A stretch of DNA of 64,000 nt from Nocardioides bruguierae (GTDB taxonomy: Bacteria > Actinomycetota > Actinomycetes > Propionibacteriales > Nocardioidaceae). Each line of letters begins with the position of its first letter. The stretch's first letter is position 1. A program made the translations under genes and the position numbers. The DNA lies in contig NZ_JAMOIL010000001.1 in the NCBI RefSeq assembly GCF_023656415.1, positions 124,001-188,000 of the forward strand, read 5' to 3'. Positions 18,479-28,406 of the stretch are shown here, piece after piece. The notes under the pieces were generated by a model. It was given only the letters and a program-made list of their open reading frames with translations, searched no databases and had not been told where the DNA came from.

Positions 18479-19250
18479 GCCGGGCACCGGGGAGCAGTCC
18501 TCCCCGCACGAGACCTCCCCGCACCAGTCCTTTTCGACCGGGTCGGAGACCCACGCGGCCGAGCACGCGACCCCCGACACCGTCGAGGCCGTCGTCCGCG
18601 GTCAGCTGGCCAAGGCCCTCGGCGGACGCCGGGGCATGGTCGAGGCCGCCGTCCCGACCCTGCTGTTCACCGCCACGTGGCTGCTCCTGCACGAGCTGCG
18701 CCTGGCCCTCACCGTCTCGATCGCGGCGGCGGTGCTGCTGCTCCTCGTGCGGCTGGTGCAGCGCTCGACGATCCAGTACGTCGCCAACGCGCTGGTCGGC
18801 ATCGGGATCGGCTGGCTCTTCGTGCACCTGGCCGCCAGCCGCGGCGGGGACGAGGAGGCGCAGGCGCTGGCCTACTTCCTGCCCGGCCTCATCTACAACG
18901 GCGTCTACGCGGTCGGGCTCGGCCTCTCCGCGGTCCTGCGGTGGCCGCTGGTCGGCTTCATGGTCGGCTCGGTCACCGGTGAGCCCACCGCGTGGCGCGA
19001 CGACCCGCAGGTGGTCTCGCTGTGCTCGCGGCTGACCTGGCTGCTGGCCGTGCCCTGCGTGGTGCGCGTGGTGATCCAGGTGCCGATCTGGCTGGCCGCC
19101 ACGGCCGGCGCGATCGAGGCCTCGACCGCGATCGGCATCCTCGGGGTGCTCAAGGTGGTCCTCGGCTGGCCGCTCCAGCTGGCGGCGCTGGCGTCCATGG
19201 TGTGGGTGCTGGGGCGCAACAGCACCCCGGTGCAGCCCCGCCAGGCCTGA
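18471..19250 (+). CDS. DUF3159 membrane protein
   Basis: A 259-residue integral membrane protein of the DUF3159 family, function unknown. A hydrophilic Ser/Glu/His-rich N-terminus of about 50 residues precedes about six membrane helices in closely spaced pairs, with the conserved motif YNGVYAVGLGLSAVLRWPLVG in the middle. The GTG start lies within the last codons of the OB-fold gene (8-base overlap), so translation is coupled. Synteny with the potassium-uptake TrkA genes downstream on the other strand is shared with Mycobacterium. Confidence 0.87.
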   Translation: MAEPGTGEQSSPHETSPHQSFSTGSETHAAEHATPDTVEAVVRGQLAKALGGRRGMVEAAVPTLLFTATWLLLHELRLALTVSIAAAVLLLLVRLVQRSTIQYVANALVGIGIGWLFVHLAASRGGDEEAQALAYFLPGLIYNGVYAVGLGLSAVLRWPLVGFMVGSVTGEPTAWRDDPQVVSLCSRLTWLLAVPCVVRVVIQVPIWLAATAGAIEASTAIGILGVLKVVLGWPLQLAALASMVWVLGRNSTPVQPRQA

Positions 19251-19257
19251 GCCGGCG

Positions 19258-19273
19258 CCAGGCTGGAGCCTGG
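19258..19273. terminator. Small hairpin between convergent genes
   Basis: CCAGGCT and AGCCTGG form a 7-base stem with a GG centre, sitting between the DUF3159 stop and the TrkA stop. It is a short candidate bidirectional terminator. Confidence 0.45.
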
Positions 19274-19279
19274 GGCCGC

Positions 19280-19951
19280 TCAGCCCGGGTGCATCGACGG
19301 GGCGAGCAGTCGCTCCACCTCGTCCTCGAGGTCGGCGGGAACCACGAGCAGCAGCTCGTCGCCCGCCTGCACCGGCTGGTCGGGGTCGGGTGCGAAGACG
19401 CGTCCCTGGCGCAGGATCGTGGTGAGCGCGCAGTTCTCCGGCAGCGGGAACTCGCGCGGCGTGCGGCCGACGAAGGGGGAGTCCTCGGGCAGCGTCATCT
19501 CGACCAGGTTGGCGTTGCCCTGGCGGAACGTGAACAGGCGGACGAGGTCGCCGACCGCCACCGCCTCCTCCACGAGCGCCGACATGATGCGCGGGGTCGA
19601 GACGTTGACGTCGACGCCCCAGGACTCGCTGAACAGCCACTCGTTGTTGGGGTGGTTCACGCGGCTGACCGTGCGGGGCACGCCGAACTCGGTCTTGGCC
19701 AGCAGCGAGGCCACGAGGTTGGCCTTGTCGTCACCGGTGGCGCAGATCATCACGTCGCAGCGGTCGAGGCGGGCCTCCTCCATGGACGACAGCTCGCAGA
19801 CGTCGGCCAGCAGCCACTCGGCGTCCGGCACCCGCTCGGGCTTGATCGAGGAGGCGTTCTTGTCGATCAGCAGGACCTCGTGGCCGTTGCCGATGAGCTC
19901 ACGGGCGATGGACCGGCCGACGGCGCCGGCCCCGGCGATGGCGACTCTCAC
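19280..19951 (-). CDS. ceoC: TrkA-family potassium uptake regulator (second copy)
   Basis: A 223-residue RCK protein. Residues 1-130 form the NAD-binding Rossmann domain (RVAIAGAGAVGRSIARELIG, with Asp in VLLIDKN), and the C-terminal part is an RCK_C domain (NANLVEMTLPEDSPFVGRTP). Such proteins gate potassium transporters by binding nucleotides on the cytoplasmic face. It matches CeoC of Mycobacterium by position and layout. The GTG start lies 7 bases after the stop of the other TrkA gene, so the two form an operon. No transporter subunit is encoded nearby. Confidence 0.88.
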   Translation of the reverse strand: MRVAIAGAGAVGRSIARELIGNGHEVLLIDKNASSIKPERVPDAEWLLADVCELSSMEEARLDRCDVMICATGDDKANLVASLLAKTEFGVPRTVSRVNHPNNEWLFSESWGVDVNVSTPRIMSALVEEAVAVGDLVRLFTFRQGNANLVEMTLPEDSPFVGRTPREFPLPENCALTTILRQGRVFAPDPDQPVQAGDELLLVVPADLEDEVERLLAPSMHPG

Positions 19952-19958
19952 GGTTGCC

Positions 19959-20624
19959 TCACTGCTCCGTCTCGGGCCCGGCGGAGAGCTGGGCGAAGGT
20001 GTGGGCGGCGAGCTCCTCCTGGATGACCAGGTGCAGCACGTCGCCCTCCTGGAGGATCGTCTCGCGGCCGGGCAGCATGCCCTCGCCGAGACGGTCGATC
20101 CACGCGATGCGCGACCGCGTCTGGGCCTGGAGGTTGATGGTCCGCTCGCCGACCCACGAGGTGGGCACCCGCACGTGGTCGACCCGGATCTTGCCGGAGG
20201 GGTCGCGGAAGTCGGGCTCGGCGCCCGCGGGCAGGATGCGGCGCAGCACCTGGTCCGACGTCCACTTCACCGTGGCGACGGTGGTGATGCCGAGCCGCTG
20301 GTAGACCTCGGCCCGCCCCGGGTCGTAGATCCGGGCGCACACGGTGCCGATGCCGAACGTCTCCCGCGCGACGCGCGCGGCGATGATGTTGGAGTTGTCG
20401 CCCGAGGAGACGGCCGCGAAGGCGTCGGCGCGGCGGATGCCCGCCTTCTCCAGCACCTGCTGGTCGAAGCCGACCCCGGCGACCTTGTCCCCGTTGAACC
20501 CGGGGCCGAGTCGTCGGAACGCCTCGGGGTCGCTGTCGATGATCGACACGGTGTGGTTGCGGTCCTCGAGGGACCGGGCCAGCGTGGAGCCGACGCGGCC
20601 GCATCCCATGATCACGACGTGCAC
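19959..20624 (-). CDS. ceoB: TrkA-family potassium uptake regulator (first copy)
   Basis: A 221-residue RCK protein with the Rossmann motif HVVIMGCGRVGSTLARSL and an acidic strand end (TVSIIDSDP), followed by an RCK_C domain (RTINLQAQTRSRIAWIDRLG). It probably pairs with the product of the next gene to control a potassium transporter. The GTG at 20624 was chosen over one three codons earlier (20633) because TACCGT ends 7 bases before it and because the family usually begins MHVVIMGCG. It diverges from the methyltransferase gene, leaving 58 bases for two promoters. Confidence 0.88.
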   Translation of the reverse strand: MHVVIMGCGRVGSTLARSLEDRNHTVSIIDSDPEAFRRLGPGFNGDKVAGVGFDQQVLEKAGIRRADAFAAVSSGDNSNIIAARVARETFGIGTVCARIYDPGRAEVYQRLGITTVATVKWTSDQVLRRILPAGAEPDFRDPSGKIRVDHVRVPTSWVGERTINLQAQTRSRIAWIDRLGEGMLPGRETILQEGDVLHLVIQEELAAHTFAQLSAGPETEQ

Positions 20625-20682
20625 GGGTGCCACGGTATCCGCACGGACGCCTCCCGTCCGCGTTCGCGTAGCCTCCGTGGAC

Positions 20683-21840
20683 GTGGCTCAGCACCGACGC
20701 ACCCGCACGAACCGCCCTCGCAAGCCCCGCGGGGAGTCCCGCGTCGGCACGCGGCTCGAGGGCGTCGTCGGCCCGCCCGGTCACGGCGGCTTCTGCGTGC
20801 TGCGGCCCGAGTCCGGGCCGGTGGTCTTCGTCCGGCACGCGTTGCCGGGGGAGCGGGTGGTCGTGGAGATCACCGAGGGCACCGACGGCGACAGCTTCTG
20901 GCGCGGGGACGCCGTCGAGGTCCTGGACGCCTCACCTGACCGCGTCGAGGCTCCCTGCGCCGTCGCCGGGCCGGGTGGCTGTGGCGGCTGCGACCTCCAG
21001 CACGTGGCCCTGCCCGCCCAGCGGGAGTGGAAGACCCAGGTGGTGCGCGAGCAGCTGCGGCGGCTCGCCCGCATCAGCGAGGGCGTCGGGGCGGACGTCG
21101 TCGTGGAGGCCGTGCCGGTGCCCGGCCGCGCCGACGACGGGCTGCGCTGGCGCACCCGCCAGCGCTACGTCGACCTCGGCGGCGGGAGGACCGGGATGCG
21201 CAAGCACCGCAGCCACGACGTCGTCGAGGTGGACGACTGCCTGATCGACGCGCACGCACCCTCCGACCACGTCGTCGAGGGGCGGGCCTTCTCCGTGGCC
21301 GACGACGGCTTCTGGCAGGTCCACCCGGCCGCACCGGACGTGCTGGTGTCCACGGTGCTGGAGATGCTGGCGCCGAGGCCGGGGGAGTCCGTGCTCGACC
21401 TGTACGCCGGCGTGGGGCTGTTCGGCCGCTTCCTCGCGGAGGCCGTGGGCTCGGGCGGCAGCGTGGCGCTGGTCGAGGGCAACCCCGAGGCATCCGCCCG
21501 CAGCGTCGAGAACCTGGCGACCGCCTCCGCCGACGTGGCCGTGCGCGCCGGGGACGTCGCCGCCGTGCTGGCGACCGGGTTCGGCCCCGACACTGACGAC
21601 CTGCACGCCGACCTGGTCGTCCTCGACCCGCCGCGTGAGGGCGCGAAGAAGGCCGCCGTCGAGCAGGTCGTGGCCCGCAGCCCCCGTGCCGTCGCGTACG
21701 TGGCCTGCGACCCGGCCGCCCTGGCTCGGGACGTCGCCCTGTTCGCCGAGCGGGGCTACGAGCTGACCGCCCTGCGCGCCTTCGACCTCTTCCCGATGAC
21801 GCACCACGTCGAGTGCGTCGCGCTGCTCGCACGAGGCTGA
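20683..21840 (+). CDS. TrmA/RlmD-type class I SAM-dependent RNA methyltransferase
   Basis: A 385-residue enzyme expected to methylate C5 of a uridine in tRNA or rRNA. A basic N-terminus (RRTRTNRPRKPRG) leads into a TRAM-like domain (EGVVGPPGHGGFCVL). The iron-sulfur motif is CGGCDLQHV with a preceding Cys and a later Cys in DDCL. The catalytic domain shows SAM motif DLYAGVGLFGRFL, VVLDPPREGAKK, and YVACDPAALARD with the nucleophilic Cys. The GTG at 20683 follows TAGCCT by 8 bases; a GTG at 20677 is only 2 bases from it. Position next to the TrkA genes matches Rv2689c. Confidence 0.92.
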   Translation: MAQHRRTRTNRPRKPRGESRVGTRLEGVVGPPGHGGFCVLRPESGPVVFVRHALPGERVVVEITEGTDGDSFWRGDAVEVLDASPDRVEAPCAVAGPGGCGGCDLQHVALPAQREWKTQVVREQLRRLARISEGVGADVVVEAVPVPGRADDGLRWRTRQRYVDLGGGRTGMRKHRSHDVVEVDDCLIDAHAPSDHVVEGRAFSVADDGFWQVHPAAPDVLVSTVLEMLAPRPGESVLDLYAGVGLFGRFLAEAVGSGGSVALVEGNPEASARSVENLATASADVAVRAGDVAAVLATGFGPDTDDLHADLVVLDPPREGAKKAAVEQVVARSPRAVAYVACDPAALARDVALFAERGYELTALRAFDLFPMTHHVECVALLARG

Positions 21841-22061
21841 TCTGCTCTGGACTGCCCTCGAGCATTCCTCGCTCGCGGACTGAGCTGACTCACTTCCACG
21901 AGGCGAGCGAGCGCCGCGAAGGCTCATCTCGTCCTGCTCGCGTTGCGGCAATGCGAGCCGCGGGAAGCAGCAGGGAGTCAGCCTGGGAGATCGACGACGT
22001 CATGTGCACAGCGCAGGACCTCGATTTGTCCTGCTGGAAGTGACACGGGACGGTGTGGCAA

Positions 22062-22529
22062 ATGGACGCGGGAGACTGGATCGCTGTCGGCATCATGCTC
22101 ATTGGGATCCCGGGCATGTGGATACAGACGTTCCGGGTGTGGCGGCGGCAGGCTGACGTCAGCGCCGGGGTCACCTGGTTCACGGGAGACCCCAGTTCGG
22201 TGGGTGTGCATGCGTTCCTGTTGCCCGCGACTCTCGGGATGACGTTGCTGACTGTGGGATTTGTGTCGGACATGGGCGGCGAAGTTTCGGCGGCGACGGG
22301 CCAGGTGTCGACCTGGACGAAATGGATGGCGGGCCTGGGAGTCCTCATGGTCTTTCTGGCAATTTGGATGTGGTTGTTCGCATGGCCACGGTTTCTTGTT
22401 CCTCCGCACCTGCGCGGGCGTCCGGGATGGGTAAAGGCTTCATGGCGAGCGTGGCGGGAGGACCGGTCGGCGTCGCGTCAGCGGCGGCGTGAGCGGAACC
22501 GGCCTGGGGGAGATCACGCGCGTCGCTAG
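22062..22529 (+). CDS. Small three-helix membrane protein, hypothetical
   Basis: A 155-residue protein I do not recognise. Three membrane helices are clear: WIAVGIMLIGIPGMW, AFLLPATLGMTLLTVGFV and WMAGLGVLMVFLAIWMWLFA. A strongly basic C-terminal tail follows (SASRQRRRERNRPGG). Codon use is unlike the neighbours, with many T-ending and A-ending codons (TTG, ATT, GTT, TTT), which suggests acquisition from elsewhere or relaxed selection. The ATG at 22062 is preceded by GGGACGG; a GTG nine bases earlier is the alternative. It is isolated between the methyltransferase and glutamine synthetase genes. Confidence 0.55.
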   Translation: MDAGDWIAVGIMLIGIPGMWIQTFRVWRRQADVSAGVTWFTGDPSSVGVHAFLLPATLGMTLLTVGFVSDMGGEVSAATGQVSTWTKWMAGLGVLMVFLAIWMWLFAWPRFLVPPHLRGRPGWVKASWRAWREDRSASRQRRRERNRPGGDHARR

Positions 22530-22839
22530 ATGTGATGCCCAGGCACCTTGCTGGAGATTGCTACCCCCCGCTGACCCGGTTCAAGGAAGAGCTCTCGAGC
22601 CCGCGTGGTCGCAGCTCATGGGTATTGCCTCATCTGCGAAAGGCTTGTCGCGTGGGGCGACGCGCACCGGTGCATGCCGCCGGCAACGGCCCCGCTCGTC
22701 CTGCGCGTCAACGCCGGCGATGAACGAGGCGCGCACCAAGGACGAACGGCCTCCGGACCCGAGAGTCGTCGTCAGACGACTGTCGGGCTCAGGGGCCGCT
22801 GTCACGTGCGCCGGGAGAACGCGCACCCTGACTCAGGTG
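22530..22839. other. Gap with no convincing gene
   Basis: Short reading frames exist on both strands but none has a usable ribosome site, family resemblance or good codon use. A 7-base hairpin (AGTCGTC-GTCA-GACGACT) lies at 22764-22781. The composition is less GC-rich than usual here, like the membrane protein gene before it. Confidence 0.5.
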
Positions 22840-22862
22840 CCTGGGCGGGGCTCGCTCCCAGG
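22840..22862 (-). terminator. Candidate terminator after glutamine synthetase III
   Basis: CCTGGG and CCCAGG pair across an 11-base loop, five bases past the glnN stop on the minus strand. The short stem makes this tentative. Confidence 0.45.
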
Positions 22863-22867
22863 TGGCG

Positions 22868-25042
22868 TCACTTGATGAAGAGCATCTCCCGGTACTTCGG
22901 CAGCGGCCAGGCGGAGTCGTCGACCTCGCACTCGAGGGCGTCGACGTGGACGCGGGCCTGGTCCATCAGGCCGCGCACGGTGGTCGCGATGTGCGTCATA
23001 TGGGCCTCCACGTCCTCGAAGTCTTCCTTCGCCAGCTCCGCGCTGAGCGCGGTGACCGTCGCCAGCAGCCCGTTGCTGTGCTGGGCGATGGCCGTCGCCA
23101 CGGAGGTGTCGAGCGTGGCACCGAAGCTGCCGGCTGCGGTGTACGTGCCGGTGAGCTCGGACAGGTAGCCGAGGGCCGCCGGGTAGATGACCGTCTTGCC
23201 CAGGTCGACGACCAGCTTGGCCTCGACGAGGACGCTGTTGATGTACTGCTCGGCGTACACGTCGTAGCGGCTGTGCAGCTCCACCGCCGACAGGACGCCG
23301 GTGGACTCGAACAGCTCGACCACCGCCGGCTCGGTGAAGACGGGCAGGGCGTCGGCGCTGGTGGGCAGATTGCGCAGGCCACGGTCCTTGACGGCGGCCT
23401 CGTGCCACTCGCTGGAGTAGCCGTCGCCACCGAACACGGCCGCGCCGTGCAGCTCCATGACCTCCTTCAGGATCGTCGCGACGGCCTCGGGGAGCTCGGC
23501 GCCACCGCCGAGCTCGGCCTCGAGCTTCTCGGCCATCCACTCCAGGGAGTCGGCCAGGACGGTGTTGAGAGCCACGAGCGGGCCCGACACCGACTGGGAG
23601 GAGCCCACGGCCCGGAACTCGAAGCGGTTGCCGGTGAAGGCCAGCGGAGACGTGCGGTTGCGGTCGCCCGGGTCCCGCTCGAACGGGAGGATCTGTGCCA
23701 GGCCGAGGTCCATCAGTCCGCCGTCGCTCGACGACGCGACCTTGCCCGAGGCGATGTCGTCGTAGACGGCCTCGAGCTGGTCGCCGAGGTAGACCGACAG
23801 GATGGCGGGAGGAGCCTCGTTCGCGCCGAGCCGGTGGTCGTTGGAGGCCGTGGCGATCACGGCCCGCAGCAGCGGACCGAAGAGGTGCACACCGCGGATG
23901 ACGGCGCCGCAGAACACCAGGAACTGGAGGTTCTCCTCGGGGGTGGAGCCGGGGTCGAGGAGGTTGCCCTGCGTCGCGTTGCCGACCGACCAGTTCACGT
24001 GCTTGCCCGAGCCGTTGATGCCGGCGAAGGGCTTCTCGTGCAGCAGGCAGACGAAGCCGTGCTTGAGCGCGGTCGCCTTCAGGACGGTCATCAGCAGCTG
24101 CTGGTGGTCGGAGGCGACGTTCGCGGCCTCGTAGTAGGGCGCGATCTCGAACTGGCCCGGGGCGACCTCGTTGTGGTGGGTCTTGGCCGGGATGCCGAGG
24201 CGGTAGAGCGTGTCCTCGACGTCCTGCATGTAGACCTGGACGCGCTCGGGGATGGCGCCGAAGTAGTGGTCGTCGAACTCCTGGCCCTTGGCCGGGGGAG
24301 CGCCGAAGAGGGTGCGGCCCGCGAGCAGGAGGTCGGGGCGGGCGGTCGCGAACTGACGGTCGACGAGGAAGTACTCCTGCTCGGCACCACAGCTGGAGTT
24401 GAGCGGGGCGATCTCGGTCTCGCCCATGAGGGACAGGACCTTGCGGCCGGCCTTGTCCATGGCGGCGTTGGACCGCAGCAGCGGGATCTTCTTGTCGAGG
24501 GACTCACCGGTCCACGACATGAAGACGCTGGGGATCATCAGCGTCGCGCCGTTCGCGGTCTGCATGATGTAGGCGGGGCTGGTCGGGTCCCACGCGGTGT
24601 AGCCGCGGGCCGCGTTGGTCATGCGCAGGCTGCCGTTGGGGAAGGACGAGCCGTCCGGCTCGCCCTTGATCAGGAGGCTGCCGGTGAACTCGGTGATGGC
24701 GTTGCCGTCGGAGTTGGTGACGATGAAGCCGTCGTGCTTCTCGGCGGTGATGTTCGTCAGCGGGTAGAAGACGTGGGAGAAGAACTTCGCCCCCTTGCCC
24801 ATGGCCCAGTCCTTCATCGCCGCAGCGACGACGTCGGCCGTGGCCGGGTCGAGCGGCTCGCCCGTCTGGACCGTCTTCTTCATGGCCTTGAAGGCGTTCT
24901 TGGAGAGCGCCTCCTCCATCGTGGCCAGGTTGAAGACGTCGCAGGCCCAGATCTCGCTCAGCGGCCGTGTCGCAGCAGCCTCGAAGGGCGTGCGGTTGAG
25001 GACCTCGCTGATCGCGTCGATGCGCGCGTCGCTGGTGGTCAT
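22868..25042 (-). CDS. glnN: Glutamine synthetase, type III
   Basis: Makes glutamine from glutamate, ammonia and ATP. At 724 residues it is the length of GSIII, far longer than the roughly 470-residue type I enzymes usual in actinobacteria. Active-site segments visible are SSCGAEQEYFLVD, THHNEVAPGQFEIAP, GINGSGKHVNWSVG and SNDHRLGANEAPPAI. The N-terminal 90 residues include the family opening (RPLSEIWACDVFNLATMEE). The ATG has GGAAGGTGAG upstream. A -10-like TAGGTT on the minus strand (25207-25212) would give a leader of about 150 bases with a stable stem. It diverges from aconitase. Confidence 0.96.
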   Translation of the reverse strand: MTTSDARIDAISEVLNRTPFEAAATRPLSEIWACDVFNLATMEEALSKNAFKAMKKTVQTGEPLDPATADVVAAAMKDWAMGKGAKFFSHVFYPLTNITAEKHDGFIVTNSDGNAITEFTGSLLIKGEPDGSSFPNGSLRMTNAARGYTAWDPTSPAYIMQTANGATLMIPSVFMSWTGESLDKKIPLLRSNAAMDKAGRKVLSLMGETEIAPLNSSCGAEQEYFLVDRQFATARPDLLLAGRTLFGAPPAKGQEFDDHYFGAIPERVQVYMQDVEDTLYRLGIPAKTHHNEVAPGQFEIAPYYEAANVASDHQQLLMTVLKATALKHGFVCLLHEKPFAGINGSGKHVNWSVGNATQGNLLDPGSTPEENLQFLVFCGAVIRGVHLFGPLLRAVIATASNDHRLGANEAPPAILSVYLGDQLEAVYDDIASGKVASSSDGGLMDLGLAQILPFERDPGDRNRTSPLAFTGNRFEFRAVGSSQSVSGPLVALNTVLADSLEWMAEKLEAELGGGAELPEAVATILKEVMELHGAAVFGGDGYSSEWHEAAVKDRGLRNLPTSADALPVFTEPAVVELFESTGVLSAVELHSRYDVYAEQYINSVLVEAKLVVDLGKTVIYPAALGYLSELTGTYTAAGSFGATLDTSVATAIAQHSNGLLATVTALSAELAKEDFEDVEAHMTHIATTVRGLMDQARVHVDALECEVDDSAWPLPKYREMLFIK

Positions 25043-25110
25043 GGGCTCTCACCTTCCATCGTGGCCGCAGGGTGCGGCGCAAGGACGTTCTGTTCCGTCG
25101 GCGGTTCCAC

Positions 25111-25167
25111 GGGTGCCGTGGGACGACAGGGGATCTCCACCGAGAACGGACCCACTCACCGGCACCC
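25111..25167 (-). promoter_or_regulatory. Structured 5' leader of glnN
   Basis: Within the presumed untranslated leader, GGGTGCC pairs with GGCACCC and, after a five-base asymmetric bulge, GTGGG pairs with CCCAC. Inside is a small TCTC/GAGA hairpin with a four-base loop. It does not match any riboswitch class I can recall, so it could be a regulatory leader or chance structure in GC-rich DNA. Confidence 0.4.
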
Positions 25168-25303
25168 CACGCACCGGGCTGTCACCGGAGCCGATCCGGC
25201 GGCTCGAACCTAGCGACCGTCGTGTGTCAGGCGGTTTGCAACGGCGTGACAATTGCAGTCCCGCGGCGCGGGACACGCCGGACCCCGCCCTCGCAACCTC
25301 GCT

Positions 25304-25329
25304 TGACGTCATGTATCTTGATGTCAAGA
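25304..25329. promoter_or_regulatory. Two adjacent palindromes upstream of aconitase
   Basis: TGACGTCA (25304-25311) is a perfect 8-base palindrome. Four bases later TCTTGATGTCAAGA (25316-25329) has 6-base arms around TG. Both contain the half-site TTGA/TCAA. The second resembles operators of winged-helix (MarR-type) repressors. The site lies about 165 bases before the acnA start, at the far end of the shared glnN-acnA intergenic region. Confidence 0.5.
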
Positions 25330-25380
25330 CAGTTTGAGTGACCATCGGCCCTGTTGCTCGCGCCGGCGAGCCGGGCGGAG

Positions 25381-25395
25381 TTAGGCAAACCTTCC
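25381..25395 (+). promoter_or_regulatory. Possible DtxR/IdeR iron box upstream of aconitase
   Basis: TTAGGCAAACCTTCC closely matches the right-hand part of the IdeR consensus (TTAGGCTAACCTAA, 11 of 14 positions by eye), while the left arm is poor. Iron control of aconitase, an iron-sulfur enzyme, would make sense. It lies about 97 bases upstream of acnA. A GTCGCG-ACGA-CGCGAC hairpin (25459-25474) sits just before the ribosome site. Confidence 0.45.
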
Positions 25396-25485
25396 TTTCT
25401 CCGGCGCCGAGGACGGCGGCAAGATGGCTCGCGCAAACACCGAGTGATCCACCACCGCGTCGCGACGACGCGACAGAGGAGATGA

Positions 25486-28248
<2,763 letters not shown>

Positions 28249-28276
28249 GCCAGCCGCTCCACCCAGAGCAACCAGA

Positions 28277-28312
28277 GGAGCCCCGCCCCGGCAGCCGCCG
28301 GGGCGGGGCTCC
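28277..28312 (+). terminator. Terminator after acnA
   Basis: A perfect 16-base GC-rich stem beginning GGAGCCCCGCCCCGGC, with an AGCC loop and TT immediately after. It lies 28 bases past the acnA stop. Confidence 0.88.
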
Positions 28313-28406
28313 TTGCATGTGGATCTGAGAAACTTCGCGACCGGCCCAACCTGACGAGCCCGCCGAGGCGTGCACGTGGGTGAGGACCAGCCGAGGAGAC
28401 CCCCCC

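Noticed and set aside
22605..22880. A frame with CLICERLVAWGDAHRC resembling a zinc or HNH fragment
   Set aside because: No second half of the motif, no ribosome site, and the frame runs into the antisense of glnN.
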